The notes under the pieces were generated by a model that was not told the DNA's origin, did not search any database, and saw nothing but the letters and a program-made list of their open reading frames with translations. From Cranoglanis bouderius (taxonomy: Eukaryota > Chordata > Actinopteri > Siluriformes > Cranoglanididae), in assembly GCA_023630585.1 (NCBI GenBank), contig CM042548.1, positions 19,831,027 to 19,895,026 on the forward strand: 64,000 nucleotides of DNA, in the 5' to 3' direction. This document shows positions 10,839 to 23,454 of this stretch, piece after piece. Positions within the stretch are counted from its first letter, which is position 1. Each line of letters begins with the position of its first letter. A program made the position numbers and the translations under genes.

Positions 10839-13800
10839 CTAGTAGAACAAAGATTAAAAGGAAAAAGAAAAACAGTCAAAACAAATCTTTGTGAAGTACA
10901 AACAGCTATATTTGCACATCACAAAGAACTATGCAACAACTATGCTGCGTAATTCTTCGTCTGCGGTCTATCTCACTCAGCCAGGGTTATTGGAATGGTT
11001 CTATACAATGAAAGCAAATCCCTGCTCACTGATGATTTTGGACAAACCGGTCCAGTTTTTTTTATAGTACATCTATTATCACATTATGTATATATATATA
11101 TTGAATTGAAATCATTCTCATGGCTGGATCAGGAAGCTGTCGCAAGGTTGCAAGGTTCCTTTAACAGGAAACATGGCAAGCACACCACACAAAACGCTGT
11201 TGCCAAACGTATTAACAAATTCGGAAATAAAAACGAAAAAACAGGAAGTGTTGCGGACCGACCGAGAAGTGGACGTCAACGAACATCCACCGACGGAGGC
11301 ACAACCAACGTGGTTCTGGCGTACATAGTCCCCTGCGTATGGAGACTTTTGGGACAACCCTGTACTTTAACATTAGGGATATAATTATTCGGAAATATAA
11401 AAGTAGACTTCAAACTATAGGTGCATGAGTCTGATTTGGATTTCCTATTTTGAGCTCAAGAACTTCTACTCATAAGACTAATCCTGAAACTTGCATAGAG
11501 ACGATCCAAATTAGTGTGAAAAATCCAGTGGATGAGGGAGTGTATGTACTGTATAGTGCATAGAAGACCTTTAGGCTAGCACTAGCTCCAGGATCATTTC
11601 TTGTCAGGGCAAATAAAGTATGGCACTGAAATGTATAATTCTGTCCTACAGACTTAATGACTTGTACTCAAGTGCATCCTCACTATATTTATTACTTCTC
11701 CTGCAGGCATTCTTTTGGTTGCTAAATATGTAGTTCTGCATTTTTAAAAGAAATTCCTGTACATAAAAGTACTGATGCACGTTTGCGCTCACCATTCTGA
11801 AACATATGTTTACATTTAACTTCGACCTATTGCCAGTGCGCGTCATGCTGCCTTTAAATCCATTATGTTAATGGGAAAAATGGATGAACACTTATTAGGT
11901 CATGCTTTCTTAAATAATTCTACCATTTTCTGTGGCCTGGTCATGGCACACTCAAAAAACAAAAAGAAATAAAATAAAATAAAAAGAAAGTGCATTATGT
12001 TTTGTAGCTATATGTAGCTATTATTAATTGAAACGTTATTGAAATTAAAGTGTAAAAATAATGTTTTCTTCCAGGTTCTGTATACAATTTCCTGCCAGCT
12101 TTATTAATACTCATTAGCTTTCGATTCTTCTTAATTTTGTAGGCTGTGGAGAGTTTAATGAGGAATTCCTGCTCACCAGGGGAGATAACGCTTGCCCTTT
12201 GTATGCGGTCTTTAACCGACATTTTGCAAATTCCGCAATTGATTGCCAGCGTTGTTCATCACAAAGAGTCTTGATTACTACAGCCAGATTTGGGGTGGCA
12301 TTATTACCCTCGGACATTTTTTCAGAGCAGGATTTTTAGCTAACGTTATAAAATAAGCATGGCCCAGTTCAGGTCGTTTCAGCCTGTATAAATGAATAAC
12401 AATAATATAGGCTAAAAGCAAAAAGGTTTTAGGCAGCAGCACAGACTTACCTGTACGTGATGTGGCAGGAGTGATGGATCCACACGAGCTTGTTGAAGCT
12501 CTGGCGCCCCCCAGAGGAAAGCTGCAGCCCCACATGGAAGGAGCGTTCGGACTCGGGGGCTTGGTACCGCCTGCAGAACCGACTCCTCTGGTACTCGGGC
12601 ACCTTCTACAATCACAATAAAGTTATATAAGCAGTATAGATGAGATCATTATATTCATTTATATAAGCTTATAAAATAGAAGTGACTTCTCTAATAGATT
12701 CTTATAGATACAATCTAACTTTCATCACCATCACCAAGTGTTAGATTTCAGACAGATCCAAAATTTTCCCCCCGATGATACTCACTTCTCAATTTTTTTT
12801 TTTTTTGTTTTTTTTCTTTTGGAAAACTTGCATTACCATTACAGGAGCACGGTGGCTTAGGGTTTAGTACGTCATGCACCTCCAGGATTGGGGGTTCGAA
12901 TCCCGCCTCTGCCCTGTGTGTCCAGAGTTTGCACGTTCTCCCCTTGCTTTGGGGGTTTCCTCTGGGTACTCCCGTTTCCTCCCCCAGTCCAAAGACACGT
13001 GTTGTGGGTTGACTGGCATTTCCAAATTGTCCGTAGTGTGTGAATGTGTCCCCGATTGTGCCCTGTGTCCAGGGTGTCCCCCGCCTGTGACAGACTCCAG
13101 TGTAGGACAGGCGGTATGGATAATGGATGGATGGCATTACCATTACTTGTAACGTGTTAGATCCAACACTTTGCTGTAGGCCTATTTGTTAAGATGTTTG
13201 ATCTTGGTGAAACTGTTTCTGTTTCTGACCAATTTTGGTGAACTCAGAACATTCACCATTGACCTTTGACACCATTGACATGAAGCCAGGGTGCTACATC
13301 AGTGCATCTTTCGAGTACTACGCTGAGCACAGGCCAAAACTTTACTAGCGTGAAATGGCGGAAGGGGCACGGCTTCAAGAGAGGGTCAGTTAATATTGGA
13401 GAGTTTGTGTAAATGGCGAATTTCTCATCTATTGTTTTTATTAGGAACAAAAGACTGCTCTTTTTGCATATTTTGGAGTACTCTAATGTTAAAATGTGGC
13501 TGAAATCTTTAATATGATGTTAATTAACTGATGTTAACTACTGTTAAGTCAAACATATTGACACAGAACTCGAAACATTCTCCTTGACAGAGAGCGAGGA
13601 TCTTTCACACAGGAAAACTGAGTCAAGGCGAGAGATTACTAATGTGAGATGAAGGAAATCAGGCGTCCAGGGGGTCAGTTAACACCTACGCAATTGTCAG
13701 TCCTTCCAAATTCATATGTCGACTGGCTCATCATTTAATTGAGGGGAATAAGAAGACTGCTCTTTTGGAACACTTTTCAACTCATGTTAGCATACTCCAA

Positions 13801-16800
13801 TTTTTAAGATGTGGCGCAAACATCCAAAATGCGTGAAGGTTGGCGGGTCTGCAGATACTCACCTCTTCTTTTCTCTTGGATACAACAACATAAACTTTGG
13901 TCTGATTGTCCGTGTCCTGGGACAGCCGGTAGTGGCCAAGCATGATGGAGTCCATCCTGGGCAAAACAGAGACGCACGTCACCCAGACAAATTACAAACT
14001 CAACACACGACGGTTTCGTCAAAAGCGTCTTTACAATAGTGCAGTCTGTTGTTTATCTCCAACTTCATACACAGATGAGAATCTCAGATTCTTCTGATCC
14101 TCAATATTCATTATTGTCATCATGATCTGAACACACTCCAGGTGCAAGGCAAGTTTAGATGGAGCATTTAGTTGAATAAAATCTAGTTTGAATGCAAAAT
14201 GTTATATTCAGTAGAAACTTCCCTTGCTCCTGTTTACATTTCCAGAGATTCGTTTGCTATTCCTTGCTCTTCTGAAATTAAAGTATGAAAGAAAATGACA
14301 TTAAACCTGTTTAACCATGTTACAGGATTGCTGTGTTGAAAAAGAGGTTGCATCATTTTGCAAGTTTTGGTCCAAAAGCGTGTATTAAATTGCATCCAAA
14401 TTGGAGCCTTCACCCCTCTAGCTATTCAGGTGTGCAGATCAGAATGAACAGGGTGCATGTGGGTCATTTAATAGTATGGAAAAGCAATAAATAAACTTTA
14501 TGGCACTAAAACTATGGCACTAATCTACATTAAAGGCCTGAAATCTGGATAACTGATTGTTAGTAATTGTTAGTAGATTGTGATTGTTAGTAGTACAGGT
14601 TAGTAACCTGTATACAGTTGTGTTGTATAACTTGTGAATCTGTGTACCGAGTTGTTTTGTGATTGCAACATGACTTATGCAATATCACAGGAGATGGATA
14701 TCAGCACGGTGTATTTCCCCAAACAAAACGAGTTTGGCTATGATTACATTATCTCAAAGCCATTTTGCCAGTTGCACAACACATACTGACTTGCTTACAT
14801 CAGTGTTCATATCAGTGTTTGCACAGAGGAAGTTAACTTTTCCTCTGTCTTGTCTCCATACGTTAATTTTTTATTTATTTATTTTTTTTTGGAGGGGGGG
14901 AGGGGTTATTATAGGTATTTTCCATTCATATTTACACTACTAAACCTACTTGGTCAGCTATTTTATTCAGTACTGTAGTCTTTTGTCCACACTTTTACAG
15001 CGGCACACGCAACGGGTAAGTACTTTAACCTGGTGGACTTCAACCCATCAAGACTGCTTGTTTTTACATCGGATCGGTTTAATATTTACCATTTGAATCT
15101 GTCGATGTGGCAATAAGAGCTTTTAAAAAGCATCAACTGGATTTAGACTGGATTTGCTCGTACAGGGTTTAGCCCATGCCCTCAAATATTTGAGTATTCA
15201 GAACTAAAACACCTTGTGCTCTTGCTGTGCAGACGTGGAACCGTGGCCAGAGGCTCCTCGGGCGTGGTCAACATCATTACTTGACCATCGGAGAAGAAGC
15301 GGAGGTACCTGAAACACATGCGCAAAGTTGTGACAGGCTTCAGGTGTATTAGAAAATGATGGTTTAACCATGTTTTCCCCCTGCCTGACTTAATTCATCA
15401 TGTACTGCATATGTGTTAAATAATCTGCACGTGTTTCAACTACGTACGTTAAAGCATGGAAAAGACTTCAAATTTCACTACAGTTAATCTCTACCTGTAA
15501 TAGTCCACCTGGTGCCACGCTCTGTAAAAGCCATCCAGAGACTCCTCTCCCTGACGGATGTATGATGTTTTACTGATGTAAACACCTACAAATAAACGGA
15601 AGATGACCCAATTAATTCCTTCATTTAAATCTTGGAAATCAGCACTCACTGACACATTATTTACAGTGGTGGCAAATAAAAATAAAAAAAACAACAACAC
15701 ATAACAAATGTAACATGAATATGCAGTTTCCCCTGAAGTGTCTACATCTATGGAGGCTAAACTGCTCAAAATTGTACAAAGACACACACATACTGTTTAC
15801 CGTCATATCGGACACGCGGCCGCTCTAAGAACATGTCCCTCCACGAGGTGAACGGCAGCAATTTGGTGCAGCTCCGGCCCCACACCCTCAAACAGGCCGA
15901 GCGCCAGATCTCAGGGTCCCTGTGTGGACGCATCAAGATTAGACGAAGTTCTGAGATCAAACCAGGAATTAACTTGGTCAAACATGGAATGAGATCTTTC
16001 GCCCAGGTCTATTTACCTTAAAGACAAACACACACTATATGGACAAATCTTTGTGGACTCGTACAGTATGTGGGCCTTTCCCCAGATTGTTGCCATAAAG
16101 TCGGAAGCACACAGTTGTATAGGATGTCTTTGTATGCTGTAAAATTACAATTTCCCTTCACTGGCACTAAAGGGCCCAAGCATGTTCCAGCACGACCATG
16201 CCCGTGTGTGCAAAGTGAGGTCCGTGAAGACATGGTTTGCCAAGGACGGAGTGGAAGAACTCGAGTGGCCTGCACAAAGCCTTGACCTCGACCCCACTGA
16301 ACACCATTGGGATAAATTGTAAAGCTGACCGCACCCCAGGACTCCTCACCCGACATCAGTGCCTGACCTCACTAACGCTCTTGTGGCTGAATGAGCACAA
16401 ATCCCCACAGCCACGCTCCAAAATCTAGTGGAAAGCCTTCCCAGAAGAGTGGTTATTATAACAGCAAAGGGGGAACTGACTCCATATTAACGCCCATGGT
16501 TTTGGAATGGGATGTTTAACATGCACATGTGTGTGATGGCCAGGTGTCCATATAATTTTGGCTGTACAGTGTAATTATAAATATCCACAGTACCTGCAGT
16601 ATACATACAGTATATACACACACAAAGTTACCAGTTTAGTAGTTACCAGAGTAGCCCAAGCATGAAAAAGTGCACAATATCAATATCAAATTTAGCAATG
16701 AATAAAAAGTTAACAAAGAAGACTAAAGCAGCATGCAACAAATTAATATGGAAAAGCTTTTGATAACGACAGCCCTTTTACACTTGTCAATGTTGTTCCA

Positions 16801-19800
16801 CTCATTCAGTCCACTTGTGGTAAAAAGAACCTTGGGCTCAAAGAATTTCGATCTGGTCCATATTAGCACAACAAAGATAACATGGCCTTCACCTCGCACA
16901 GATGTAGAAACCCCTGCAGACGAGAGAAAGCTGCTCTAATGCCCGCATATCCAAATCCGAGCTCACCACCCAGCGGAAGATGTACATCAGCACCTCTAGT
17001 GGCAATGCTACGGGCACACACACACACACCAGGGGGGAAAAAAAGAAAAAAGTTCAGTAGGAATATCATAATCGATGACATATTCAAAAAAAAACATACA
17101 CATGTTGTATGTCTGAGTGGAATTTTGAAATATCACCTGAAATGTGCACCTGCGATGTCTCCACCTCAGGCTGACAAATCTTCTGGGAGGAATGCTCTAC
17201 AGTCAGCTGCTGCTGGAAGTATGCAAGGAGATCATCAATCTCGCCATTGTTTTCGTTCTCCTCCAGGCTGGATAGAAAGAGAAGGAAAGAGAAGACGGAG
17301 TCGACGTCAATCTTTTGCGGTACTGTTTAGGCACAAACAGTCAAAGCTTCTCACGTAACATTCTGTATACTCAACTATATTATACATAAGAACAAACGTT
17401 TGACCCTTACTAGTTCCCACCCACTCGGTCTGGATCGGGAGATCTGCTGTAGTTGATCTTAAACTCAATGTCAGGGACAAGCTGCATTGCACTCTTGTAG
17501 TATTTGATTGCTGCAATGGAAAAAGAAACAGTTACACATCCAGGACAAAGTAAGGAATAAAACACAATAGGGCATGCTGTTATAAGAAAGGAAAAAGAAT
17601 CAAAAACTGGGTGGTGAAATCGATCAATTAAATTAAATTCGGCCGTGTGTCCACCAAAGCGTTTTTTCCTGAGACCAGCGTATTTTTTCATTAGTTTGCA
17701 ATGGGAGCACAGCGTATTTAAAAAAAAAAAACAGCAGCATGATGGGCGCTTAGCACTTTTTTTCTGGTCACTGAGAGTTGAAAAATGTTCAGTTTTGGGT
17801 AAAACGCAGCACTTATCACTGTCACTTTTTACCCAGCTGTCCAATCACAGTGGAGGAGGGGTGGGACAAAAAAAACAAAACAAAAAAACACCGACTAACC
17901 ATTACATCCTATATCTCATGAAGCCACATAGACCAGTCCATGCTTTTGCAATTCACGTAATACTTTGCATTTAAAAAGTACCTTCGTAAACAGCTCCATT
18001 TTGTTCCTCCTCAACGGCCTTCAGGAACAGCTCTCGGGCCTGTGGCAGAATTCAGTCCCAGTCAATAAAAATATTGTTAACGACTGTCAGAGATTTTTAA
18101 AATCTCTTCGAAATGGGGATGGAACAGCAGGACGATTTCACTGTGTGATAAACATACAGCTCAAGAGAACAGTACATCATGTTATAAGTGAAAATAAGGT
18201 GGTAAGATTTGAGGGGATAATAGACTGCATCAACAGCAGGCCTCATGTATCACTCCTTTAGTAAAGTTGTGAGTAAATAAATGTTTGCGTAAGCCCAACC
18301 GAACAGAGCTGTTCCACCGGATTTACAAAACTTTTGAAAACTCCGACTTTCTTCGTATTCAAGTGCATCTGTTGATCACACATAAAAGGTGCAATGTATG
18401 TGCTCGACACAGCTCATTTGCATGTAGTGATGCCCAAAAAACAAGGTTCAAGTGCACAGACAGCTGAGGACGAACTGAACGGTCAAGGTAAAGGCTGAAG
18501 GTCAGAATTGGAAGTTATTTTGACTCACTTCTATACCAATAAATATGTTTAATAATATATAATATTGATAATAATAAGATAGCGATACATCTCCCCTCAG
18601 CTGAGGCATTTGTTTACAGCTTATGTCTATGCACGGACAGGCCGGCCCAGCCTCTGTTTATATAGCAACATTTTTTTGTCAGAATTAAATTATTTGTTTT
18701 AATCCATTTGTCCCCCGTTTGTCCATATTCACTGGATTTTCATGAATACCACATTTCCTGTGTAAACACTCGTCCAAACAAGTGATATCAGTATATCTCG
18801 GTCAGATTTGGATATCAGCTATACAGTCATAGTAACAATTTAATATTTGATTACTGATGAGTTGTCACGTCATAACATATCAATGCCACCTACTTTTTCC
18901 TCTCTGGCCAGCTCCTGTGTCTTCTTCAGATCAGCAGCTTTGGACAGTCCAGTCTTAAAACCAGAGCCGGGACGCAGCTCTGACATCCACTGAGCCCTAA
19001 ATACACTAAGCTCCATCTGAAACAAAAGTACCCGGAAGATTACTGATGAATTTCATAATCATGCTTTTTAACCGTTTATAGTTATGTTCTGGAATGTCCG
19101 AGAGACAAGTTAGTTCATGTTATCACTTACGTTAAAGCAGCGGAGCTTAGCATGTTACTGATAAACCAGAAAGTGCAAACTCTATTCAAACTATTCCGAA
19201 GAATCTGTTTTGATAGAAAACTTATTGATGGTTACAAAAACTGGACACCTGAAGTTTCTTCCATTTTTAATGTTTATTTCTTCTGTCTCCTTACAGAAGA
19301 ATTCACTATATAAACAATTAAACACATTTGTCTTTGATAAATAACAACATATTTTTATCTGTTAATTATTAGATTTAGATTACATAGATCGTCTGCCATA
19401 CAATTCCCTATTAACGAGTTGTTACTAGAAACGATAACATTTATAATGTAAACCTGTTGTTTGAATTATAAATATATGGCTGGCAGTACTGTCTAAGCCA
19501 TGCTGTAACAGAAAATTAATCAACACTTTATAACCAGTCAGATTTGAGAATTCAACAGTGCTGCACTGTAACAGACAATAGTGCTTTTGTATGATGTTTA
19601 TAGCACAATGGAACATATTCTATAACACATTATATTATAACTCATATATATATATATATATTATAACACTACTGTATATTTAAATTTTTCCTGGTTGCCT
19701 CTGTTGCAAGCACAGTCGAGGAGGGTCCGCTGTCATTGTACAGCACGAGAGCGGCCTCTAGAGGTGAAATAAAAACTATCACGTACAAATTTTGTTGTGT

Positions 19801-22388
19801 TAATTGTTTTTATTCATTTTGGATGTCTCTATTTTTATTTGTTCTTTGGAGTGTTACTTTTTCGTTCGGTTTGGTTGTATATCTTTTATTTACTTTAACA
19901 CTTATTAACAGTTAATATATATTAATATTTATAGGTTTATTTCATTTTAAAAAAAGTACAGTCGAATTTCATGGTACAGTTAGTACTGTTTATTTTTGTA
20001 ATAAAGCTATAAAACTATCGGCTGATTAATCGGTTATCGGCAGGTACTGCCAAACTTAGTTATCGGTATCGGTAAAATCCACTATCCGTAAACCTCTAAT
20101 TACAAATTGATTACAAATTCTTTGTTTGTTTGTTTGTTTGTCAGTACTTCTAGTCGCCAGCTCCTTTAATAGCTCCTTTAATTTGCATCTGTCAACTGCA
20201 TAAATGTAAATCTCTGGTTCTTAAGGAATCGTTGATGTGCGTTCACTGACCTGCAAATTAGAGTCCTCAGAATTTTCATCTTCCCCCTCTTCGACAGAAC
20301 CAACATCGGCATTTTGGTTGCTTTCATCCTGTTTATGGATGAAATAATCATATTATAAATAAGACATGCTGAAGGCTTGATCTGTGTGTAACGTGCTTCT
20401 ACTTTACAAACCAGCTGTACAAATACTAAGTTAGACAGATCTCTGGATCTCCGAATCTCAGATTTCTCAGGGAGAACTAGTTCACAGAGACATCATATGC
20501 ATTATAGACATTACATCATGACAGTATTTAGGCCCATTACAGATCTGTCCCTGGATCTTTTAAGCTCTAAATATGGAAGACAAAAGTGGTCACAACATAA
20601 TAAACAAACAAACAAATACAACAAGGAAAAATTCAATTAATTGTACCATCCCACTGACATTGATTGGCAAAGACTCCTCATTCGGAGAGGCATCTTTTTG
20701 AAATAAAAACATAATTCCACATAAAAGAGAAAAATAACTAACTAAATAAATAAAGTTGTAAAAAAAAATATATATATATATTTTGGAAGACGGAATTTTA
20801 TTATAAATCACATATGAAAATACAAATAAAACTATTAATTACTGTAATAATTAATAATTAATTTCCTTATTTCCTCAATTCATGTATTTATAAGGTTATT
20901 CATTTATTTTGAGCACTTGAGCACTACATCCTCCACAATATAGCAAACAGTTATGCCACTCTAATAAGCCCAATAATATAATAAAACACAGACCTTATAA
21001 ACAACGGCCATTAACTGATCTTGAACATTAAACTAAAAATGTGTAAATAAAGAGCAACAGGCCATATCCTTGTCATCTACAACAAGCCTTAACAATAGTT
21101 GTTACTTTTCTAAATCTAGTGAGTATTACCGTGTGGACAAGACTTGGTTATAAATAGTACATATAGGCTCATCAAGGGCTCGAACCGATTGAAAGAGGTT
21201 CTGTTTCTTTCTTGAAGTAACCCAAGAACCCTTTAGGATGTTAGATGAAACCTCGAAGTCCTCGACAGAGAATAACGATTACAACACAATAATGATTCAA
21301 TATGATGGCATGGCAGTTTGTTAATAAACTTATCGAGAACGAACATTGTGCTTGTTGAAGTTTTCTCTGCTTGACTGACTACATATATGTATATGTGATA
21401 TGGTGGTGGAGATGAACAGTTGATGGCAAATAAATTCAAAGATGTATCGCTCGACAACATCTATCTATCCAGCTATTTCCTCCACCGATTGTTCACAGTG
21501 GCGAACTAGCAGTGCTTTACACCATCAGTGCGTTGGGTTCACTAGTGGAGGATTTTTCTCCACCTCCTTCACCTGTTCCAGCGGACCTCGCAGAATCGGC
21601 CAAAAACACACTTACGACACATATCAGTGCTCGCTGATATGCTTTCTATCGCTCAACAACGGCAACATCGTCAAGGCGATCTGTATAACGATCGGAGGCG
21701 GGACACTTCGGGATTCCAGAGAGCATTTGATTGGCCAGAAATTCTGATGAGAACCTGAAGTGCAGAACGATGTCATCAAAATCGTTGGTGGTAGAGACTT
21801 TCCAATTTGAATGCATACATCTTCTAAATGCGAATTTCGTCATTGTTTCGGAGAACCCTAGCTTGTAGATAACCTTAAAGTCAACATATTCGTACTAAAA
21901 GCCACAAAACTTCTATTTCGATGTCATGGGGACTTTCACGAATATGTAGCTAGTTTGTGGTGAGACGACCTCTTCCTTCTTTCTATAAGAACCAAGTTAT
22001 AATCTGTTATTTTCATTTTAATGAAACTCTTGGTACTCTACTCGAAGAGTCTTCAGAAACTCTTCCTTCATGTGACGCGCATGCAAATTAGCCCTATATG
22101 CAAATTAGCCCGTGACGTCAGTTGGCGACTTTTAGCAACCTTTTTTGAGCAAGCGTTAGCTATTTTCCCCTGAAAAGAGCTGCCAACGTTGTCAGGGGGC
22201 CACCACCGCCAAGTTTCCGGGGTTAAAGTTTCACCGTGTCGAGTAGCTAATTCCAGTTTCAATTTTTTTAAAAATTGTTTTTATTTAAATTTTAGTCATG
22301 CAACTAACAGAAACATAATACAAGTCGACGAGCTGAGGATAAAACTTACTCTGCAGTTTGGCGAGCTATGGCGCTGGACCAGAGGCAT
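10730..22388 (-). CDS. fbxo9: F-box only protein 9
   Basis: Substrate receptor of an SCF (SKP1-CUL1-RBX1) ubiquitin ligase; the mammalian protein marks TELO2 and TTI1 for degradation after CK2 phosphorylation. Minus-strand exons in gene order: (candidate 22350-22388), 20251-20328, 18894-19016, 17982-18039, 17411-17510, 17137-17267, 16893-17007, 15801-15919, 15495-15585, 15213-15308, 13863-13956, 12451-12605, 10730-10838. The twelve firm exons join without a frame break into 422 residues; human FBXO9 is about 437-447. Domains: acidic N-terminus, the FRAQWMSEL motif, a TPR-like helix pair (ARELFLKAVEEE to YYKSAMQLVPDIEFKI), the F-box (LPLEVLMYIFRW to CRGFYICARDPEIW), then a conserved C-terminal beta-rich region ending YTAFSERPL. 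It converges on elovl5 and diverges from arfgef3. Confidence 0.95.
11112..11310 (+). mobile_element. Helix-turn-helix fragment of a transposon
   Basis: On the + strand, opposite to fbxo9, a frame reads ...FNRKHGKHTTQNAVAKRINK and then TGSVADRPRSGRQRT. This is the pattern of the DUF4817-type/mariner DNA-binding domain, ending in the GRP-like linker. No catalytic domain follows, so it is a 5' transposase fragment stranded in the last fbxo9 intron. Confidence 0.55.
12451..12605 (-). CDS. fbxo9: fbxo9 penultimate exon
   Basis: 155 bp encoding KVPEYQRSRFCRRYQ, then SFHVGLQLSSGGRQSFNKL and WIHHSCHITY. Acceptor ttgtag, donor gtaagt. The 1.6-kb intron after it holds the HTH relic at 11112-11310. Confidence 0.95.
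12844..13135 (+). mobile_element. tRNA-derived SINE
   Basis: The head resembles a tRNA, with an A-box-like GGTGGCTTAGG and a B box GGGTTCGAATCCC. The body is the fish type (gttctcccc...gggtttcctctgggtactcc) and the tail is GGATGGATGG. It lies in an fbxo9 intron and is close to complete. Confidence 0.8.
13863..13956 (-). CDS. fbxo9: fbxo9 exon (GHYRLSQDTDNQTK)
   Basis: 94 bp encoding MDSIMLGHYRLSQDTDNQTK then VYVVVSKRKEE, nearly identical to the mammalian block. Donor gtgagt. Confidence 0.95.
15213..15308 (-). CDS. fbxo9: fbxo9 exon (YLRFFSDGQVMMLTTPEEP)
   Basis: 96 bp encoding YLRFFSDGQVMMLTTPEEP and then VPRLHSKSTR. The donor is AAG|gtgttt, weaker than its neighbours but the only one that keeps the frame into the next exon. 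Confidence 0.9.
15495..15585 (-). CDS. fbxo9: fbxo9 exon (VYISKTSYIRQGEESLDG)
   Basis: 91 bp encoding VYISKTSYIRQGEESLDG, then FYRAWHQVDYYR across the junction. Acceptor tttgtag, donor gtagag. Confidence 0.95.
15801..15919 (-). CDS. fbxo9: fbxo9 exon after the F-box
   Basis: 119 bp encoding DPEIWRSACLRVWGRSC to ERPRVRYD. It continues the F-box end and starts the linker. Acceptor ccacacag, donor gtaaac. Confidence 0.95.
16033..16571 (+). mobile_element. Tc1-type non-autonomous element, copy B
   Basis: Left end CACTATATGGACAAA, right end matching inverted, followed by TA. The interior still reads pieces of a Tc1 transposase C-terminus: TWFAKDGVEELEWPAQSLDL, then TEHHWDKL, then IPTATLQNLVESLPRRV, broken by stops. 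Same family as 3573-4036 and 63559 onward. It lies in an fbxo9 intron. Confidence 0.8.
16893..17007 (-). CDS. fbxo9: fbxo9 F-box exon
   Basis: 115 bp encoding LPLEVLMYIFRWVVSSDLD then MRALEQLSLVCRGFYICA, the SKP1-binding F-box core. Acceptor gcccgtag. Confidence 0.95.
17137..17267 (-). CDS. fbxo9: fbxo9 exon between TPR and F-box
   Basis: 131 bp encoding an acidic stretch (LEENENNGEIDD), then LLAYFQQQLTVE and ICQPEVETSQVHIS. Confidence 0.94.
17411..17510 (-). CDS. fbxo9: fbxo9 TPR exon
   Basis: 100 bp encoding IKYYKSAMQLVPDIEFKINY then SRSPDPDRVGGN, the second TPR-like helix and a following loop. Donor gtaagg. Confidence 0.95.
17982..18039 (-). CDS. fbxo9: fbxo9 short exon
   Basis: 58 bp encoding ARELFLKAVEEEQNGAVYE, the first TPR-like helix. 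Acceptor ccacag, donor gtactt. Confidence 0.93.
18894..19016 (-). CDS. fbxo9: fbxo9 exon (FRAQWMSEL)
   Basis: 123 bp, phase 0 at both ends. It opens exactly with an ATG (MELSVFRAQWMSELRPGSG) and ends QELAREEK. The in-frame ATG gives a possible internal start for a shorter form. Confidence 0.95.
19690..20098 (-). mobile_element. MITE, AGAGGT(C)GACCGAT-type, degenerate copy
   Basis: Shares, in reverse, the body of the element at 29513-30057 (block cctctagaggtg with agagcggcctctag, ttaatatatattaatatt, atcggtta) and ends ...aaacctctaa. It lies in an fbxo9 intron. Confidence 0.6.
20251..20328 (-). CDS. fbxo9: fbxo9 acidic N-terminal exon
   Basis: 78 bp encoding DESNQNADVGSVEEGEDENS then EDSNLQ. 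Phase 0 at both ends, with donor gtcagt and acceptor aaacag. The acidic character matches the family N-terminus although the residues are not conserved. Confidence 0.85.
20329..22349 (-). other. First fbxo9 intron, if the exon 1 candidate holds
   Basis: AT-rich. I recognise no repeat family here and no other gene. A possible small exon reading DASPNEESLPIN at 20651-20697 was considered, but its phase does not fit the next exon. Confidence 0.4.
22350..22388 (-). CDS. fbxo9: Candidate first coding exon of fbxo9
   Basis: An ATG at 22386-22388 (minus) opens MPLVQRHSSPNCR and runs into a strong donor, AGA|gtaagt. It ends in phase 0, as exon 20251-20328 requires, and would give 435 residues, close to the family length. 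It sits in a CpG-rich stretch with a CCAAT box upstream. The residues are not recognisable, so another start exon is possible. Confidence 0.4.
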
Positions 22389-22399
22389 GTAAACAAACA

Positions 22400-22620
22400 A
22401 AGCTAGCTATATCACTAGCTATATTGGTAGCATTACCATAACATAACTTTACAGCATCTGCAGACGGCTGCGTTATTTCTCCCACTCGTATTCCGACAGA
22501 ACACGGTGATTGGTTAGTCATGCCCCTCCCCTGCGTTCAGATCGCTGCTTGGACACAGCTGTGGGCGGGACTTACTGGAAGACGGGTGGGAAAGGTAAAC
22601 GATACACGTCATACGAGTTG
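22400..22620 (-). promoter_or_regulatory. Probable fbxo9 promoter region
   Basis: A CCAAT box on the minus strand (ctaaccaatc, 22507-22516) lies about 120 bp upstream of the candidate ATG. CpG dinucleotides are far more frequent here than in the surrounding AT-rich DNA. No TATA box is evident, as expected for a housekeeping CpG promoter. Inferred from composition and position. Confidence 0.4.
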
Positions 22621-23454
22621 CATTAGCCACTTCAGCCCGAGTAGCAAGCAGATTAGCAAGCTAACTGGCCTAGTTTCGGGTGTTCAAACATATTTACCAT
22701 GTTGGCGTATCTTTGACGTCTTGTTGTGACGCGTGAAACCGTGCGATATCGGCGTTTTTGTTTATTTTTTACAGATCACGGTCGGAGAAACGGACGACGC
22801 AGCGTGCAAATTTACGAGCGCGCCACACGGCAGCCATCACGTTTACCGTCAGGAAGAAATGTAACAGGAACAAGGTCGCATTCAGTTGAGATATACACAG
22901 CCCAGGCATGTGAAGCCGGCCATGATACTCACCTATCCAAACACACAAAAGTCCCTGTAATATCCTCATTTCCCGGTGAGGACTACTACTATTTTCACCT
23001 ATCATAACAACAACAACAACACAATAAATTATCAAATGAATAAATGAGAGGACAAAAATCTAGGTTGCTTATTTATTATTAAAGTGAATCTCAAAGTGGT
23101 CCCTGCTGAAAATATCAATAGAAACCCTCACAGAATTTGTAACGGTTTTAATGGTTATAATGGGAATTGTATTGGTCCCTGTGGGTCTCTACTGGTAATT
23201 TGATGCCTTCTAACATTGACACGTTATGTCTACTGGATACCACTGAGGACCGGTAATGGTTAGCCGATGGTTTGTAATGGTAATTTGTAGTGGAAACCAT
23301 TAGAATTTCTGCTATGGTTTTTATTGTTGTTGGGGTGCCTGTGATTTCATCTTTAACTTCACAACAGTGGTGGAAATCACAACCCACCCTTAGCACAGTT
23401 ATTATATTTATGATTAAGTTCTTCAGACCGTGCCAGTCCACGTACTGGAATGGT

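Noticed and set aside
12844..12910. A tRNA gene
   Set aside because: A and B boxes are present but there is no cloverleaf acceptor or anticodon stem, and it continues into a SINE body.
12748..13152. ORFs on both strands, 131 and 92 residues
   Set aside because: They lie within the SINE; chance open frames.
17645..17974. 109-residue + strand ORF
   Set aside because: Poly-A driven open frame in an fbxo9 intron, antisense to the gene, with no recognisable domain.
20651..20697. Possible extra fbxo9 exon DASPNEESLPIN
   Set aside because: The reading needs one base from the exon before it, whereas the candidate exon 1 ends in phase 0; read in phase 0 it ends out of phase with the next exon. Low-complexity acidic text is common by chance.
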